DNA from: Terebella lapidaria
Taxonomy: Eukaryota; Annelida; Polychaeta; Terebellida; Terebellidae
Assembly: GCA_949152475.1 (NCBI GenBank)
Contig: OX424562.1
Location: 21,700,209 to 21,764,208 of the forward strand
Direction: 5' to 3'
Length of the DNA: 64,000 nt
The notes beneath the pieces are model-generated. The model ran no database searches. It was given only the letters and a program-made list of their open reading frames with translations, and was not told the origin of the DNA. A program made the translations under genes and the position numbers. Each line of letters opens with the position of its first letter. Within the stretch, counting starts at the first letter, position 1. Shown one piece after another: positions 19,906-30,950 of this stretch.

Positions 19906-20800
19906 TGTGACGTTTGGTAATGACTTGTTTTCGGTGTGGCCCAAAAAACCTGGTTTCTCTGATCGTATAGACTTTATGTAACTCCCGCTCGTTGTGATTC
20001 GAGAGCCGTCACTAAATTGGTGTCCCCCAACGCTGGTGTATCATCACTCCGTAGCTTACCGGCTTCACTTAGGCAAGAAGCAACTCAGATGTAAATAAAT
20101 TGAAGATTTATATACATCAAATCAACTTACAATTGTATGGCTGGTCACCCACGTGACGTACAAATATGAAGTTCAGACATGGAGCACTGTATGATCACAT
20201 TTCAAAAATAAATAGTGCACGAGGGCACAACTAAAAAGAGTTCTTAGCCGGCGGCGTCTCTCTGTCCCTTCCCGTTGAAGTTTCCCGTCCCGTTTAGTCG
20301 AATGGTTTCTCCAGGTAGTCGGTCTAATCCCGGTTGACTCTAAGGCCCTGAAGAAGGAGTCGTCCGCACGGAGTTCGTCGAGTCCCTTGGCTGTGGCGGT
20401 GACGATCTCCCCACGGTCGATGTCGCTGTTGCAGTGCTCTCAGAGCGGCCGTCCGCTCTCCCTTATATAGCCAGGGTGGCTGCGCGCGCATCTTCGTCCG
20501 CGAACGTATCTTCCGCACTCTTCTCCACGTGGTGAAGACTGCGTCCGCGAACGGTTCTTCCGCGAAGGCTCTTCTTCCGCGAACGGTGCTTCCGCGACTG
20601 ATGCTTCCGCTGACGATGCTTCCGCAATCGTGCTTCCGCGAACGGTTCTTCCGCGAACGATGCTTCCGCTGATGATGCTTCCGCAATCGTGCTTCCGCGA
20701 ACGGTTCTTCCGCGAACGGTGTCTTCGCAAGTGGACTTTGTAGATCACGTGACCGTTCCTAACGAACGTTTCAGCGCGGCAGTTGCATGGTTTTGTTACA
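19906..20800 (-). repeat. 5' LTR (right copy)
   Basis: 895 bp, TGT...ACA. On the element strand it contains seven exact TCCGCGAACG-type motifs between 20,497 and 20,722, then the TATA box at 20,462-20,470. Transcription would start about 30 bp beyond, near 20,435. Confidence 0.95.
20462..20470 (-). promoter_or_regulatory. LTR TATA box
   Basis: CTATATAAG (minus strand), followed by a GC-rich leader. It lies directly downstream of the motif cluster in the LTR. Confidence 0.65.
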
Positions 20801-21419
20801 CTACCAACGCATATGCCTGCCCACACAATTGCGGACTCTCCAAACCTAACTAAAGCGAGTTGACAAAAACAGAAAATAACCCCCAACAAAGTATTTGGTT
20901 GAAACATTTGCAATCAACTTCAATTTCTGTTCGTACACAAAAATGTGCAATACATGGCCAGGTGGAGATAACTCACCAAATCATTGTTCAGCAGGCTGTA
21001 GCTCCACTCACCAAAACCTGAGCAGTAAAGCTTGTGAATATGGAATATGTTTTATGCAAATGGTCGGTTATTACTGAAGTGCATTTAGGACATGGAAGAA
21101 AAAAATAATAATCCGCCTGGGCGGAATAGTTATAGAATTGTAATCGGCCCGGGCGAAATACTGAACCAAGTAAAAATTTGTTTGGGCGAAATACTAATAT
21201 CCCCTACTTGAACATAATATTGTGTATTAGTTGTCAAATACATATGTGTATATTATTTTATAAACTTAACATGCATTCACAGGATTATGTACATTCTAGC
21301 GAGCGTTAACTTGTCAGAAATTTTAGTCATACCGTAGCTAGAATAATCAGCATCAAGAAAATGATACATACACCCTAAGTATTAGTAAGATATTTATGCT
21401 AATTTTTTAACAATTGATG
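20801..21419. other. Non-coding flank
   Basis: No gene. Three related short stretches, GCCTGGGCGGAATA, GGCCCGGGCGAAATAC and TTTGGGCGAAATACTA, lie between 21,115 and 21,195 and look like a small decayed repeat. Confidence 0.4.
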
Positions 21420-23920
21420 CTCAGTGCATCTTATTATTTATGTATGAAATCTGTTGATATTCATTATGCTCAGTTGACGAAGTGTTGAGGAAATAGTTAC
21501 CAGGTAGTTCTGTATTGGACAGTGAGGTACTCGCGTGTTTTTTCGTTGTCATTTCCTTAGTATTACTTGCAACTTGCACCGATCTTGTTTTATAACGTGC
21601 TTCGAATATAACATGAAATGCTCTTTATACCGGTAATCTCAGATTCTTTCTCAGTTCGTAGACATTATTCATAATTTGGCAAGAGACACACTCCATACCA
21701 TTATTGAAAACAAGCCTCCATTTATATTTAGGCTAGGTACACATAATGAATATATAATATTATGAAGTGGACTATAGTCATGGTACCATCCTCCACACTT
21801 GTATATTTGACCATAACGATTCATACCGTACCACATTCAAACTGGGTACTGGACAGACATTCGATCTATTACATGCAGTATAGTACTACTACTGTTATAA
21901 TTACATCTGCAATCGATAAATACTACTTCCATTAATTTTAGAATTATTACTATTACATTTGACTATTCCTATCACCGTAAACGTGATTGTTAGAAATCCA
22001 AACCTAACACTTCTATTACGTCCTGTCCACATAAAAACAACTCCAAACGCTCATGTCTAAAAGTAATAACCAATAAATATTTCTGGACTGGAGTGCATCC
22101 AAATATCATAGTATACAGTATACTATAATATAGCAGTATACCACCACAATAAGACCGTATAATTCAGAACTAAAAACTTTGAATTTGAAAAAGTATATTC
22201 AAATGCAAGGGATTGATTATCAAATCAAACCTAGTCGGTGTAGAAACTAGAACACACCAACATTACACATCTCTGTACCAGTAATTCACTGAAACATAAT
22301 CCCGTTTTCTTGAATTGATCACCCTGTGCTTTGCAGTAGTAATCGCATACGCCTGATAGCCTGGTACTTCCGTTTGATTTACACGTCTGAGATTCCTACG
22401 AAAAGACTTAACCAGTGGAAAATTGGACGTGCGGTCAATTTTACCATAGAAGTGGATACACTGAGATGATATAAAATGTATTGTATAATTGACATTGTTA
22501 AAGTGTACTACTTCACAGTGTTGAAGTAGTAAAAGTTTACCACTATTTATCCGGGAAGGAATGCTCCAAAGGTATTACCCAGTAAATTGTCACACAAAAA
22601 TGATCTGAATATAGTTTCACATTTTATTTCCTTCATAGATTCTGTCCAGTTCCCAACCCTTCTTGATCAATGTTGGTCACAGCTACAGAATATGTTGTTT
22701 GGTAATCACCAGTGTGAATATCACGTTTCACTCTATAATGAAATGTCAACGGATGATACAGAGGTGGCATAGGGGGTTATTGGATACAAGCAAGGAATGG
22801 ATTTCCTCGTCCTGGGGGACGTTTTTGTAATTCTCTTTGTTAACCTTCTTTTGATTGAATTCAATCCTTGTCGCCAAAAAATGGAAATATTGAATAGAGG
22901 GGAAACCAAAGGATTAAGTGTCTGGTCTTATGGCGAGAGACATCAGTTTGTCTGAACGATATGGAAATTAAATTCCATAGATCACTGAACAGATTTACAT
23001 GCTTTCACAACGACCAAACTGTTACAAAATGGATTGTGCATACTCGATAGAGTAGATTTTCCTCCAGGGATTGTTGTGCATGTATAATATCGTCAGATTC
23101 ACTGGCTCATGACAAAATGTCCATTTATGGGCGACGAATGTAGCGCTGGAGTTTGATGGAACACGAAAGTGCCATTATCGTGCTGGCAGGTCACAGATAA
23201 CTGGGGAGTCCTCACCTCACTCCTTTTTGTTATAGACGCATGGAGCACGAAAAACAAATTCCACCGTGTTCTAGATTGCAGCAGGTGACTGCCACAACAT
23301 CTCACTTGCTTTCAAATAATTTCAACGATAACAGCCAATGTAAACACATCATGTCGCTTTAGACAGTCCATTATTTATTGGCTTATGTAAGTATCAATCT
23401 ATTACCACCAATACAATCAGATTTTGATGATGCCAAAGAGAAACGTAAAGTACATTTTGCAATAGAAACAAAGCCCGACCAAATAGTTTATCCAAAGACA
23501 CACTGGCGTCATCAGGGGCAGACAGTGTGTTATATTTGTCTGCGGGTATGTATACACTGCGAATTCCCCTTGCTACCGAATGGGTAAATTGATTGGCAAG
23601 TGTCCAGACCCAGACTGACGACCCTTCCATATGGAATGGATCATTGGCTGTGGCAAGCTGACTAGGCATAGGAGCACCATTCCATTACCTCACAGACAGG
23701 TCGTGAAGATGGTAACAGGAATAGACGTGGAATCAATACCCAGTATCAAGTATTCCGAGCAAACAAAACAGGGTCCGTTATCCAATCTCATAGTCCGGGG
23801 ACAGAAATGTGTCAGTTGGCAGGTTAGCGAAGAGGGAGACATGCATGTCCGAGTGTTTTAATTTCCATATCAGACGATTCCTCTCAGGCGTCAATGTATA
23901 TTTCGACCTAACTATATCCT
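21420..23920 (+). repeat. Unit C: module M2 (plus orientation), without the gene
   Basis: It aligns with 9,300-12,590 from the GTTGATATTCATTATGCTCA block (21,451 onward) to the GACCCTTCCATATGGAATGG block (23,620) and beyond. It carries an extra insert at about 23,387-23,530 (inverted copy at 4,002-4,147). No M1 module precedes it here. Confidence 0.65.
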
Positions 23921-25872
23921 GATCTCTTACCAGGGGTTGACAGTGCACGAAATATTGCTGTGTACAGATTGATGAGCTACTGTCGGCGTTTCTGGTACGT
24001 ATTTCGAATGCCTGACAGATGGTTTGATAAAAATTCCCCATTATCTCACCAAAATATGTTGGATATTCGTGATGCGTTGCTCGCAACATGCATGAAAGCT
24101 ACTTCAAATACCTATGCTCTGGGATAAAAACCAAAGTAAAAAAGTGCAATAAACCCATTTGGTTGATATTTGCATATGTCTGATATATGAACCATGATAT
24201 TGAGAGATGTGTACATAGCTTCATTACTGAAGCTGAGTTCTCTTCTAATGAAGCTGGTGATCCTTTCCGTCACAGTATGATGCCTAACAGTTATTCAGAG
24301 TTGATTCACCACGATCTCCCCTGGGTATCAGTGTGGGTCATTTGGAAAATCGATTCCTGACGCTGTCGTATATCATTTACACCGCTATAGAAGTTGTCTC
24401 GTATCTGTTACACCAGATGGTTAATGTTACTTACATACTAACAACAACGCTACAAAACGCCATTACATTATGCACAATCTCAGTATGGGACAAAAACACT
24501 ATACATTATGAAAAAATGGTATGTTGGTATAACATATTTATAATTGAGTCACTGTACCCCAGGAAGCAATGTACCGGGTAACTGAATCCTCCTGATCCAC
24601 GCAGCATTTAAAGCAACTTTGTAACCTTTCAATGTTGTTTGTAAAACTACATTTTCATATTGAATATGCTAAATTAACTGAATGAAACATACTCACATCA
24701 AATATAATGACTTTAACCAGTCCTCTTGGAAGTTTTGCTCATTTGAACAGGCGGTTGTCGCGTAAATACAGAAACTGTATCCATCACACGCAGATGTAAA
24801 CAAAGCATAGAAGTGCAAGATGGACTGACAATTCCATGTACATCATGGTAGATCACTGATCAATTTCTTATATCTACACTATAAAGGCAGATACGAACTG
24901 GAAAATGTACTCGATGTGGACTGTTAAGCACGATTTGGGCATTTGTTTACATTAGGGTTTGATGGATACAATTTGATTGTTTATATACAAAACCGGCACA
25001 AAATGTGTATAAAACTTATGACAAGACGACTCGGACAATTGTAGTCGTCAAAATCATTGAGCACACCTTTTGATGTGTTGCACACACAAAAAAAATAGTT
25101 TTGAAAAACATATTGCATACATTCGAAGGCAGTAGATTTAATATTGTGAGAGTCATATCTCTCACAAATATTTTTGTTGTATTTATCGGTGTGTAATAAT
25201 GTGGGTAGTGTAAAAAGCAGCACTTGTCGCTCGTATCCCCTGAGCATACGAGCGACTGCATCTTGGTATAACAGTAAACAGTATTTGCACCACCAGTTTC
25301 ATTTCACCTGAATGTATACTGGGTGTTCCTACATCGTAATATAACAACGCAATACCATACTGCTGCTGTTGCTGTTGCGTGGCCCATTTTGCCAACATAC
25401 CCTCACCATTTGTCACTAGAGCGCTGGTCTTCCAAGGCTACCAAAGGACTGACATCCGAAGGTTAGACTATGAACAGCCTGTAGTATCATTACCCTCACC
25501 CCTGACAGGTTGCATTTTGATCTGTGAAAATCACATCATTAGCTATATCTACGATCTTAATCATTATTGTGAATCTGGTTTTTATTCTTCTTGAACAGTT
25601 TTCATTTAGTACATGTGCATTGGTCTTGGAAACAATATTGTGTAATTTCACAGCTCAATATACAACGACAAGCTCAAGGTCACAGACAAGATCAAAAGCG
25701 AAAAACTGCACTGAATTATTACTATATTCAAAAGTATTCATCCCTATTCTTTTATTTTTCTATAGCCAATCCCCTTGAGTGGTCGTGAGACCAAAAAATG
25801 TAAAGGTCAATATCTATAATCCAAGATTTCTGATCTTGCAAGTAGTTGTTATTAGAAAACCACTGAATATAT
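23921..25872. other. Non-coding; two hairpins, nothing else recognised
   Basis: A perfect 11-bp stem, GTCGCTCGTAT facing ATACGAGCGAC, lies at 25,227-25,257. A looser inverted pair with ATGTAAACAAA/TTTGTTTACAT-type arms lies at about 24,773-24,808 and 24,944-24,975. A short CTG-rich run is near 25,361-25,378. Confidence 0.45.
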
Positions 25873-25879
25873 TTGAACG

Positions 25880-25947
25880 AAAACGGGCCCTGTTTTGTTT
25901 GCTCGGAATACCTAATACTGGGTATTGATTCCACGTCTATTGATCTC
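25880..25947 (-). repeat. Inverted copy of 23,717-23,783
   Basis: GGGCCCTGTTTTGTTTGC through TGGGTATTGATTCCACGTCT is the reverse complement of 23,717-23,783; part of it recurs near 30,942-30,985. The LINE begins just to its right, so this is probably the disrupted target. Confidence 0.65.
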
Positions 25948-25949
25948 GT

Positions 25950-28033
25950 AAAGGTATGCAAAATTTCGATGGTCAGCATCGAGCATCAGATTCATGAAAA
26001 CCAACACTGTTTGGATATTCCGTGCATCACGGAATTTGAAGTTTATAAAATATTGCCTCACTTAAATATATCAAAAGCGACTGGACCTGATGAAATTGGC
26101 AACTTCATACTGAAGGAAATAGCGTCTCCAAATCAAAACCTTTATGTCGCCTATTCAATAAATGTCTGATGAATGGCACTTTCCCTGATATTTGGAAAAC
26201 TGCCCAAGTTATAGTCCTCCATAAAAAAGGTGACATGGGCAAATGTGAAAATTATAGACCCATTTCGTTATTGCCTTGTTTATCTAAGGTATATGAAAAA
26301 CTAGTGTATAATCATGTATATAGATACTTGAATAGATATAATTTACTCTCTAGGCAACAATCAGGTTTTCGTGCAAATGACTCAACTGTCAAACAATTAG
26401 TATCAATTTGTCATAAAATTTACTCCCACTTGGACAATGGAGACGAAATCCTTTCAGTATTTTTAGATTTTCGAAAAGCTTTCGATAAAGTATGGCATCG
26501 TGGCTTAATCTGGAAACTAAAACACCTTGATATCGGAGGTTGCCTACTTTCGTGGTTTCAGTCATATCTAACAAACAGACAGCAGCATGTATCAATAGAT
26601 GGTAAAAAATCTGTATCCAAGTCAATTGATACTTCTTTGTTCACACCTGTTAAAAAGGGGAACATGATAAATGCAGTGAATCAAATTAATGGTGATCTTG
26701 AAAAAATTGACTTGTGGTGCACTAAATGGTTGATGCAACTGAATAAAGAAAAAAATTTGGCACTTTTTATTTCACGCAAGTCCAGCCCTACTGCAGTTCT
26801 GCCAATTTCGATAGGGGGTTCAGTTCTGTCTTATACTAAGACACATAAACATTTGGGCGTTGTATTAAATTCAAAATTCAGTTGGTCTGATCATATAGAA
26901 TCAATAATAACGAAGTCAACTAAAAGGGTGAATATGCTGCTTCCTTTGAAATACAAAATACTACGCTCTGCCCTCGAGAATATTTACTTATCTTACATTA
27001 GACCTGTCTTAGAATATGCTGACATCATATGGGACAATACTACCCTTCAATATCAAAATGTCATTGAAAACATTCAGTTCAAGTGTGCACAAATTGTCAC
27101 AGGAGCAAAAAGACGTACATGTAGGGAAGCCATTTACCGAGATCTGGAGTGGACAGAATTATCCAAGAGAAGGGCACAGCACAAAATAATAATTGTGCAT
27201 GAAATAATTGCCACCAAAAAACCTAGCTATCTTTTTGAATTATTACCACTGAAATCAAACCTCACCAGAGTCACAAGGCAATCTGACAATATCCCACAAT
27301 ATAGTTTTAGAACTGAATACTTCAGAAACTCTACTTTGTGTTCGTGCACTGTTTTGTGGAACATTCTTGACTCGAACTACAAATCAATGACTGAGTTAAA
27401 AACCTTCAAGTGTGAAATTAAAAAGCTATATGACGTACCTAAGAACAAACTTTATCATCTAGGTAACAGACAAGTACAAATTATTACCGCACAACTACGT
27501 CTTGGTTTTTCCAATCTAAATTACGATTTATTCAACAAATTCTGTATTGATGACCCAGCTTGTGCATGTAACAAATCTAATGAAAGTTGCCATCACTATC
27601 TATTTGAATGCGAACTATTTGAGGCTGAACGACATATCTTATTTGACACACTCTATGATATTTTAGCCAGATATGATATCGAAATTACCACAGACATCCT
27701 GCTGTCGGGTTCTGAAAAATTACCACACGATGTGAATAGGTCACTCATATATTCTGTTCATAACTTCGTCATGAATTCAAAGCGCTTTACTTAATTGTAT
27801 ATTGCGAGTATCGCTCATACAATAATGCTTCAGATACTTTTGTTTAACTTAGCATGTGGATGAGTGTGTGCGTGTGCGAGTGTGTATGCGTGCGTGATGA
27901 ATGTGTGAATGTAATAACAGTTTTTTTTCGCTCGAAGCTGTTGTTAATATTAATATTAATATTGGGAAAGATGTATGTTAGCCATTAGGCTATTTGTCAA
28001 TCCCTTTAGTAAATATATGTTCACACAAAAAAA
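25950..28033 (+). mobile_element. LINE (CR1/L2/Jockey-like), 5'-truncated and dead
   Basis: The coding remnant starts near 25,950 in the middle of the usual pre-RT region (FEVYKILPHLNISKATGPDE). A frameshift near 26,140 separates it from the main frame at 26,169. The 3' UTR after 27,794 has GT-rich repeats and ends in ATGTTCACAC followed by a short A run at about 28,027. No endonuclease domain is present, as expected for a 5'-truncated copy. Clade assignment is by motif style only. Confidence 0.85.
26169..27794 (+). pseudogene. LINE reverse transcriptase ORF with catalytic in-frame deletion
   Basis: 541 codons without a stop. RT motifs are present in order: ENYRPISLLPCLSKVYEKL, QQSGFRANDST, FLDFRKAFDKVWH (motif A), SWFQSYLTNRQQ, then KTHKHLGVVLNSKFSWSDHI and YIRPVLEYADIIWDN of the thumb region. 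Between SKSI and DTSLFTPV about 40 residues are absent in frame. This removes the GVPQGS motif and all of the FADD box except its last D, so the enzyme cannot be active. The C-terminal region has a Cys/His cluster, CACNKSNESCHHYLFEC, typical of these LINE tails. The ATG at 26,169 is an internal Met of the original protein. Confidence 0.85.
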
Positions 28034-28284
28034 GCATCAAAACTGAAAGATCTATACTTTTATATCATTTCTTTATTTTATTCTATGTTCAACTTCCCAC
28101 CATTTGATATATGACCAGTGGTTGTACGAACAAAATTCCTGATTATAGCCCATGATAAATATCGCGGACACAATTGTGATTATATATACACTATATGACA
28201 CTATATTTTATGGCAATAGAATCTCTATTGTCATCATCAAAATCTCGTACAACAACCGTAACGGTGAAAGGTGTTGATGTATAC
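28034..28284. other. Short non-coding spacer
   Basis: AT-rich; nothing recognised except the TATAC target copy at 28,280-28,284. Confidence 0.4.
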
Positions 28285-29557
28285 CACGGTGGCTAGGCGT
28301 TACGCGTTATTCAGGGAGTGCCGCGTAAAATCGTGAGTATTACGCGTTATTCGTGAGGAAATGTCACAGGAAACGACACAGGTCCACACTTCAAATGAGA
28401 AAAATTAATGAAAAAGTTCATTTTCTTCCTAAAATTTTGTTTCCACGGAACATCACAATGAGCGAACATTACGTATGCTACTATTAACACCTGCATACAT
28501 CGTTATATTTTACGAAAATGGACACACAGTTCGTGACAACACCCGCACCCTTGCGACTCGTTTGGGAAATATCATCGGCTATCAATTGAAACCAACAAAG
28601 TGCGTGTTGGTAAATCATAGAATGCTCGGAGAAATCTTTATTTATTGTTACACCATGCATCGAGTTGTTTTAATAGAGTATCTTAAGAACTGAGAAGCTT
28701 TTTATTGTTTACGCGTATCAGCCTGAGGGAGAAAATCTGCACACGCGTTACAGCATGAGGAACCATGTGAGCATTGTCGGGGATGGTAGAGCTGAAAACT
28801 CATACATAAAGATTTTTAAAGTATGATTTGAGGCTGCACATGTACCAAGTACTGACGATACTTCTCACTCATCATTATCCTCCATATGTTCCTCTCAATC
28901 TTCATAAATCTGAATTTGGCAATATTATGAGTTTTCGTGTCTTTTACACAGAAGCTCACCAAGTGAAAACATTATCTTTTGAACTTGAATTTATTCCATC
29001 GATTGAGCAGTAAAACTGGAGAAAAATTCGCAATAAAACAAGAAATATTCCAACCTCAGCAAAATATTTACTCATGCATATACGCGTAATGCCCTCAGGC
29101 AAATCGCGTAAAGTATAGCAAATAAACAAATGATACATTCAACCTAGATTCGTGCCGCTTGCGACCATTGTGAAACATTTTGAAGACCGACACATGTGAA
29201 GCCCATATTTCCAATATCTTAGACCTGTCATTCTATCTACATTAATGCCGATACATAACATTTTCAAACCCAAAACCGAGGAGAGTGGCTGTCGAAGCAA
29301 AATTGACAGATATTATGCAGCCGAAGTTCTCGCTACACTGGCTTATTTTTTTTATTTAAACTCTCAACAACAATCATGAATATTTGTAATGTTCCGTGCA
29401 AACCCAAACCCGACATTTCAAAACAGTATAATTAGCGAAATTGTATGTTTTTCCTGCTTGGGGTCAACCAGAGGCTGTCATTTCCTCACGAATAATGCGT
29501 AATACTCATGATTTTACGCGGCACTCCCTGAATAACGCGTAACGCCTAGCCACCGTG
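28285..29557. mobile_element. MITE-2, non-autonomous DNA transposon with CACGGTGGCTAGG ends
   Basis: The inverted ends of about 80 bp, starting CACGGTGGCTAGGCG, differ at about two positions. A 5-bp duplication, TATAC, lies at 28,280-28,284 and 29,558-29,562. The motif TTACGCG or its complement recurs in the ends and twice on each side of the interior (near 28,709, 28,755, 29,085 and 29,108). No transposase ORF. The near-identical ends suggest a fairly young insertion. Confidence 0.9.
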
Positions 29558-29669
29558 TATACATTTTCCCAAAATGCGATTGTCCCATACGGACACACGA
29601 CCTAATGATTAAAAAGAACATGTACATTAACGGTTGCATTTTATTCAAAAGTTTATCTATTTCATATCT

Positions 29670-30950
29670 TTTTGCACACAGCATCCATGTTTGTGAATGT
29701 CAAAGCTGATGTGTTCTGAAGTGAGAATAGTCTACAGGGAAGAACACAGCGAATGGCCCATACACACACCATACTTAACGTGAATTAGTATTGGGTACTA
29801 AATATAAGAGGCAACGGAAGTAAAACGAATCTCACACTCTACTATAATCGTAAACTCTTCACTGCTGTGTTCCCTGTGTAGACCACGCGGCTGCATGACA
29901 ACGCACAGAGAATGGTCGTTCCAGGGGCGAGACAGGCAGCAGTGACCACGCACCACGTACCTCCTTGGTCTCTTTATTACCAAGGAGGTAGTAGTGGCTG
30001 CGGGTTTTGCCGTGAGATAAGAATAAGACCGTCAGCCGGGGAGTGTACCCTCACAGCTTACAAAATGACTCAGTGGAAGAGATCAATCATGAAGATGTGT
30101 AGGGCGACGAGCGACATACAGTCGGTGATTAGTTAGTGGAGGTGACGGCTGCTGATGTGTGGTGGTGGTTTGTCAAGATGGGATTGTGCAAACGTCTCTG
30201 CGGCTAGAATTGCAATATTGTGTGGTGCTGTATGCGAGTTGGAAGGGCGCCAGGTATCACGAATATGTGTGTAAACTGATGTTGCCCGTTGAGGGGTTTT
30301 CTAGGATTCATTCGGATACGAAATGGATATGTGAGGTATAGCAAACACATTGTGTCAGCTAGAAAACCGTTTCCAATCTTTGTCATAATGGAAGGATATT
30401 TTTTGCCACTGTGAATGCGCACATGCTGTGTATGGCTACATTAGCAATGTGCGCAATTGAAACATAATCAAGATGCGTCCAATATTACGGACGAGCCATG
30501 AGCAACGAAGACGTTCGAGCACGCAAACTGCTCTCAACCAGGAACAGATGCAACATCTGAGGTGTGTGCACCACTCGGTCATATCTCCACTGGCCGAAAT
30601 AACGGGCATAAAGAAACCAGGAGTACCCCAGCAAAGGAAACACTCCTTGCCAAGTAGCGCTTTGCTGGGGCTAGCTGGTAAATTCGACAACAAAATGTCC
30701 ACTAAATTCGACCACATGGATAACACTCTGACGAAAAGGATACTACGTGACCAAGTCGAGGGAACCTGTTCTCGCAGAGGATCACGGGATATAAGATTAT
30801 CTGGTGTGGACAGACGCATACAATGGCGGATCATCTTCATGATACTTATAATCGTTTTTATTATGGTTGCTGTTGTAGTGTTTGCCATTATCTTGAAGAA
30901 GTTATTGTGAACTAGCCGTTTGACACATTTGTGTATAATATTTATATTGG
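29670..30950 (+). repeat. Unit D, module M1: 5' flank plus tail-anchored gene
   Basis: It aligns to 5,430-5,734 joined to 8,375-9,300, and inverted to about 62,160-60,949. It is uninterrupted at the position where N1 sits in unit B (near 29,935). A local hairpin, ACCTCCTTGGT facing ACCAAGGAGGT, lies at 29,959-29,988. Confidence 0.75.
30473..30910 (+). CDS. Tail-anchored small membrane protein, family copy 2
   Basis: 145 residues, intact, single exon, with A at -3 of the ATG and an in-frame stop a few codons upstream. It shares with copy 1 the blocks SHEQRRRSSTQTALNQE, MQHLR, ITGIKKP, TKRI, SRRGSRDIRLSGVDRRIQWR (here) and the terminal membrane segment MILIIVFIMVAVVVFAIIL ending KKLL. The middle (about residues 63-100) is the most variable. 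The unit runs on into M2 copy D. Function unknown; a role at the ER or outer mitochondrial membrane would fit a tail anchor but is inference. It could alternatively be an accessory protein of an unrecognised dispersed element. Confidence 0.7.
   Translation: MRPILRTSHEQRRRSSTQTALNQEQMQHLRCVHHSVISPLAEITGIKKPGVPQQRKHSLPSSALLGLAGKFDNKMSTKFDHMDNTLTKRILRDQVEGTCSRRGSRDIRLSGVDRRIQWRIIFMILIIVFIMVAVVVFAIILKKLL

Larger units (their letters stand above)
12679..20800 (-). mobile_element. Ty3/gypsy-type LTR retrotransposon, 8.1 kb, minus strand, young but broken
   Basis: Two 895-bp LTRs (TGT...ACA) flank a 6.3-kb body with a primer-binding site, gag, protease and other pol-derived parts, an extra zinc-finger ORF and a polypurine tract. 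The 4-bp target duplication CTAC is at 12,675-12,678 and 20,801-20,804. I find one difference between the LTRs, so the insertion is recent, probably well under a million years at usual rates. The pol part is much shorter than in an autonomous element. The copy is broken, with a small number of breaks, and would depend on relatives to move. It is clearly more GC-rich than the flanks. Family assignment rests on the part order, the zinc knuckle, the DTG protease and RT-type motifs. Confidence 0.9.
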
